From Oscillospiraceae bacterium (GTDB lineage: Bacteria; Bacillota_A; Clostridia; Oscillospirales; Ruminococcaceae): 7,092 nucleotides of DNA. The stretch lies in contig CAAFWX010000343.1 in the NCBI GenBank assembly GCA_900766795.1, forward strand, positions 1-7,092, in the 5' to 3' direction. The notes beneath the pieces were generated by a model. That model saw only the letters and a list, made by a program, of their open reading frames with translations, was not told where the DNA came from and searched no databases. The translations under genes were made by a program, and so were the position numbers. Below, in pieces: positions 5,694-7,092 of the stretch. Within the stretch, counting starts at the first letter, position 1. Each line of letters begins with the position of its first letter.

Positions 5694-7092
5694 TTACATC
5701 TGCTTTCTGATTTTGATATGAACCTCGCGAAGCTGCTGCTCTGTAACCTCGGTGGGTGCGCCGAGAAGCATATCCTGCGCGTTGGAGTTCAGCGGGAACG
5801 CGATAACCTCGCGAATGCTCTCCTCCCCTGTCAGCAGCATAATCATGCGGTCAACGCCGGGAGCCATACCTGCGTGGGGCGGTGCGCCGAACTTGAACGC
5901 ATTGTACAGAGCGCCGAACTTGCTTGCAACGTCCTCCTCGGAATAGCCCGCAATCTCGAAAGCCTTTATCATGATGTCGAGGTCGTGGTTGCGCACTGCG
6001 CCCGAGGACAGCTCAACGCCGTTGCAGACGATATCGTACTGGTATGCGAGAATGTCGAGAGGATTCTTGTTAAGAAGCGCATCAAGTCCGCCCTGCGGCA
6101 TGGAGAAAGGATTGTGGGTGAAGATAATCTTGCCCGTTTCCTCGTCAAGCTCATACATCGGGAAGTCAACGATGAAGCACAATTCAAAGCGGCTCTCGTC
6201 AATGAGATTCATGCGCTTTGCAACCTCGGTTCTGATTTGACCCGCGAACTTCGGAGCGTTCTTCTTGCTGTCCGCGATGAAGTACAGCACATCGCCCACT
6301 TCAAGCTCGCAGCGCTTAGCAAGCTCTGCACGCTGTGCGTCGTCAAGGAACTTGTCGATGGGGCCGTTGTACTTGAAGCCGCCGTTCTCGCCCTGCTCAA
6401 CCTTGAAGTAGCCCAGACCCTTCATGCCGACTTCGTTTGTTGCGAAGTCCTCCATGCTCTTGAAGAAGCTCTTGGACTGGGAAGCCATACCGGGAACGCG
6501 GATTCCGCGGACAACCTTATTGCAGAAAGGCTTGAAATCGCTGTCAACGAACAGGTCGGACAGCTCCTTGATTACGAGAGGGTTGCGCAAATCGGGCTTA
6601 TCCGAGCCGTAGGTCAGCATTGCCTCCTCGTAAGGAATGCGGCGGAAGGGAGCCTTGGAAACCTCCTTATCGGAGAACTTCTCGAATGTAGCGGAAAGAA
6701 CCTCCTCCGCAACGGCGAAAACGTCCTCCTGCGTAGCAAAGGACATCTCAAAGTCAAGCTGATAGAACTCGCCGGGAGAACGGTCTGCTCTAGCGTCCTC
6801 GTCACGGAAGCAGGGCGCAATCTGGAAGTACTTATCGAAGCCTGACACCATGTAAATCTGCTTGAAAATCTGGGGTGCCTGCGGAAGCGCATAGAACTTG
6901 CCGTGGTGCTTTCTGGAGGGAATGAGGTAATCTCTTGCGCCCTCGGGTGATGAGGTTGAAAGAATCGGAGTGTTAATCTCGGTAAAGCCGAGCTCGTTCA
7001 TCTTTGTGCGTAAGAAAGAAACAACATTTGAACGGAACATAATGTTGTTGTGCACCTTTGGATTACGAAGGTCGAGGAAACGATATTTTAAA
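5694..7092 (-). CDS. aspS: Aspartyl-tRNA synthetase, N-terminus beyond the window
   Basis: This class IIb aminoacyl-tRNA synthetase charges tRNA-Asp (and tRNA-Asn in non-discriminating forms) in the cytosol. The frame is open to the right edge, starting LKYRFLDLRNPK, so the GTG at 7055 is an internal valine and not a start. About 465 residues are present. Bacterial AspS is about 590 long, so some 125 residues, mainly the OB-fold anticodon-binding domain, are missing. Visible are motif 1 (FTEINTPILSTSSPEGARDY), the PQAPQIFKQ amino-acid/ATP site loop, motif 2 (PCFRDEDARADRSPGEFYQL, about 6815-6750), the GAD-type insertion in the middle, and motif 3 (GMAPGVDRMIMLL, about 5877-5835). The bacterial C-terminal signature IAFPLNSNAQDMLLGAPTEV is also present. 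The long insertion and FRDEDARADR place it with bacterial rather than archaeal enzymes. The gene ends in a strong terminator. Whether GatCAB-dependent Asn-tRNA synthesis occurs cannot be judged here. Confidence 0.97.
   Translation of the reverse strand, partial: LKYRFLDLRNPKVHNNIMFRSNVVSFLRTKMNELGFTEINTPILSTSSPEGARDYLIPSRKHHGKFYALPQAPQIFKQIYMVSGFDKYFQIAPCFRDEDARADRSPGEFYQLDFEMSFATQEDVFAVAEEVLSATFEKFSDKEVSKAPFRRIPYEEAMLTYGSDKPDLRNPLVIKELSDLFVDSDFKPFCNKVVRGIRVPGMASQSKSFFKSMEDFATNEVGMKGLGYFKVEQGENGGFKYNGPIDKFLDDAQRAELAKRCELEVGDVLYFIADSKKNAPKFAGQIRTEVAKRMNLIDESRFELCFIVDFPMYELDEETGKIIFTHNPFSMPQGGLDALLNKNPLDILAYQYDIVCNGVELSSGAVRNHDLDIMIKAFEIAGYSEEDVASKFGALYNAFKFGAPPHAGMAPGVDRMIMLLTGEESIREVIAFPLNSNAQDMLLGAPTEVTEQQLREVHIKIRKQM

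Noticed and set aside
5481..6845. 454-codon open reading frame on the plus strand
   Set aside because: It lies antisense to aspS, whose motifs are unmistakable on the other strand. Its translation resembles no known family, and its length reflects codon bias of the real gene.
7053..7055. GTG as the aspS start codon
   Set aside because: The frame continues upstream to the window edge with AspS-like residues (YRFLDLRNP), so this is an internal valine.

Overview
All seven genes in this 7.1 kb window lie on the minus strand, so transcription runs from high to low coordinates. Protein content and layout suggest a low-to-mid GC Gram-positive of the Clostridia, perhaps Oscillospiraceae/Ruminococcus-like. 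The reasons are an ECF sigma factor paired with a DUF4367-type membrane protein, strong GGAGG-type ribosome binding sites, sigma-A promoters with 17-nt spacers, and compact U-tailed terminators. This placement is inference. No tRNA, rRNA, insertion sequence, CRISPR array or prophage gene was seen.

In transcription order: (1) the 3' four-fifths of aspS (aspartyl-tRNA synthetase; its N-terminus is outside the window), ending in a clear terminator. (2) A tightly packed four-gene unit behind its own promoter: an ECF sigma factor, a single-pass membrane protein with a DUF4367-like domain (probable cognate anti-sigma/sensor), a TIM-barrel sugar phosphate isomerase/epimerase-like protein and a ThuA-like protein. 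The first two junctions overlap (ATGAATGA, ATGA), the third is a 14-nt gap, and a terminator overlaps the last stop codon. (3) A 326-base intergenic region with a strong promoter and a structured leader RNA for the next gene. (4) An ArsB/NhaD-family (SLC13/IT superfamily) membrane transporter with its own terminator. (5) metY (O-acetylhomoserine sulfhydrylase), with its own promoter and cut off by the left edge of the window.

The most interesting signal is the leader of the transporter gene (about 2436-2546). Starting almost at the predicted transcription start, it can fold into a nested stem structure. One strand of that structure is also complementary, over 11 pairs with a 2-nt bulge, to a downstream segment containing the transporter's Shine-Dalgarno sequence. 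This is the architecture of a translational riboswitch. I could not assign it to a known class by eye, and it is the best candidate here for something undescribed. The second point of interest is the tight coupling of a sigma/anti-sigma pair to two sugar-processing enzymes.
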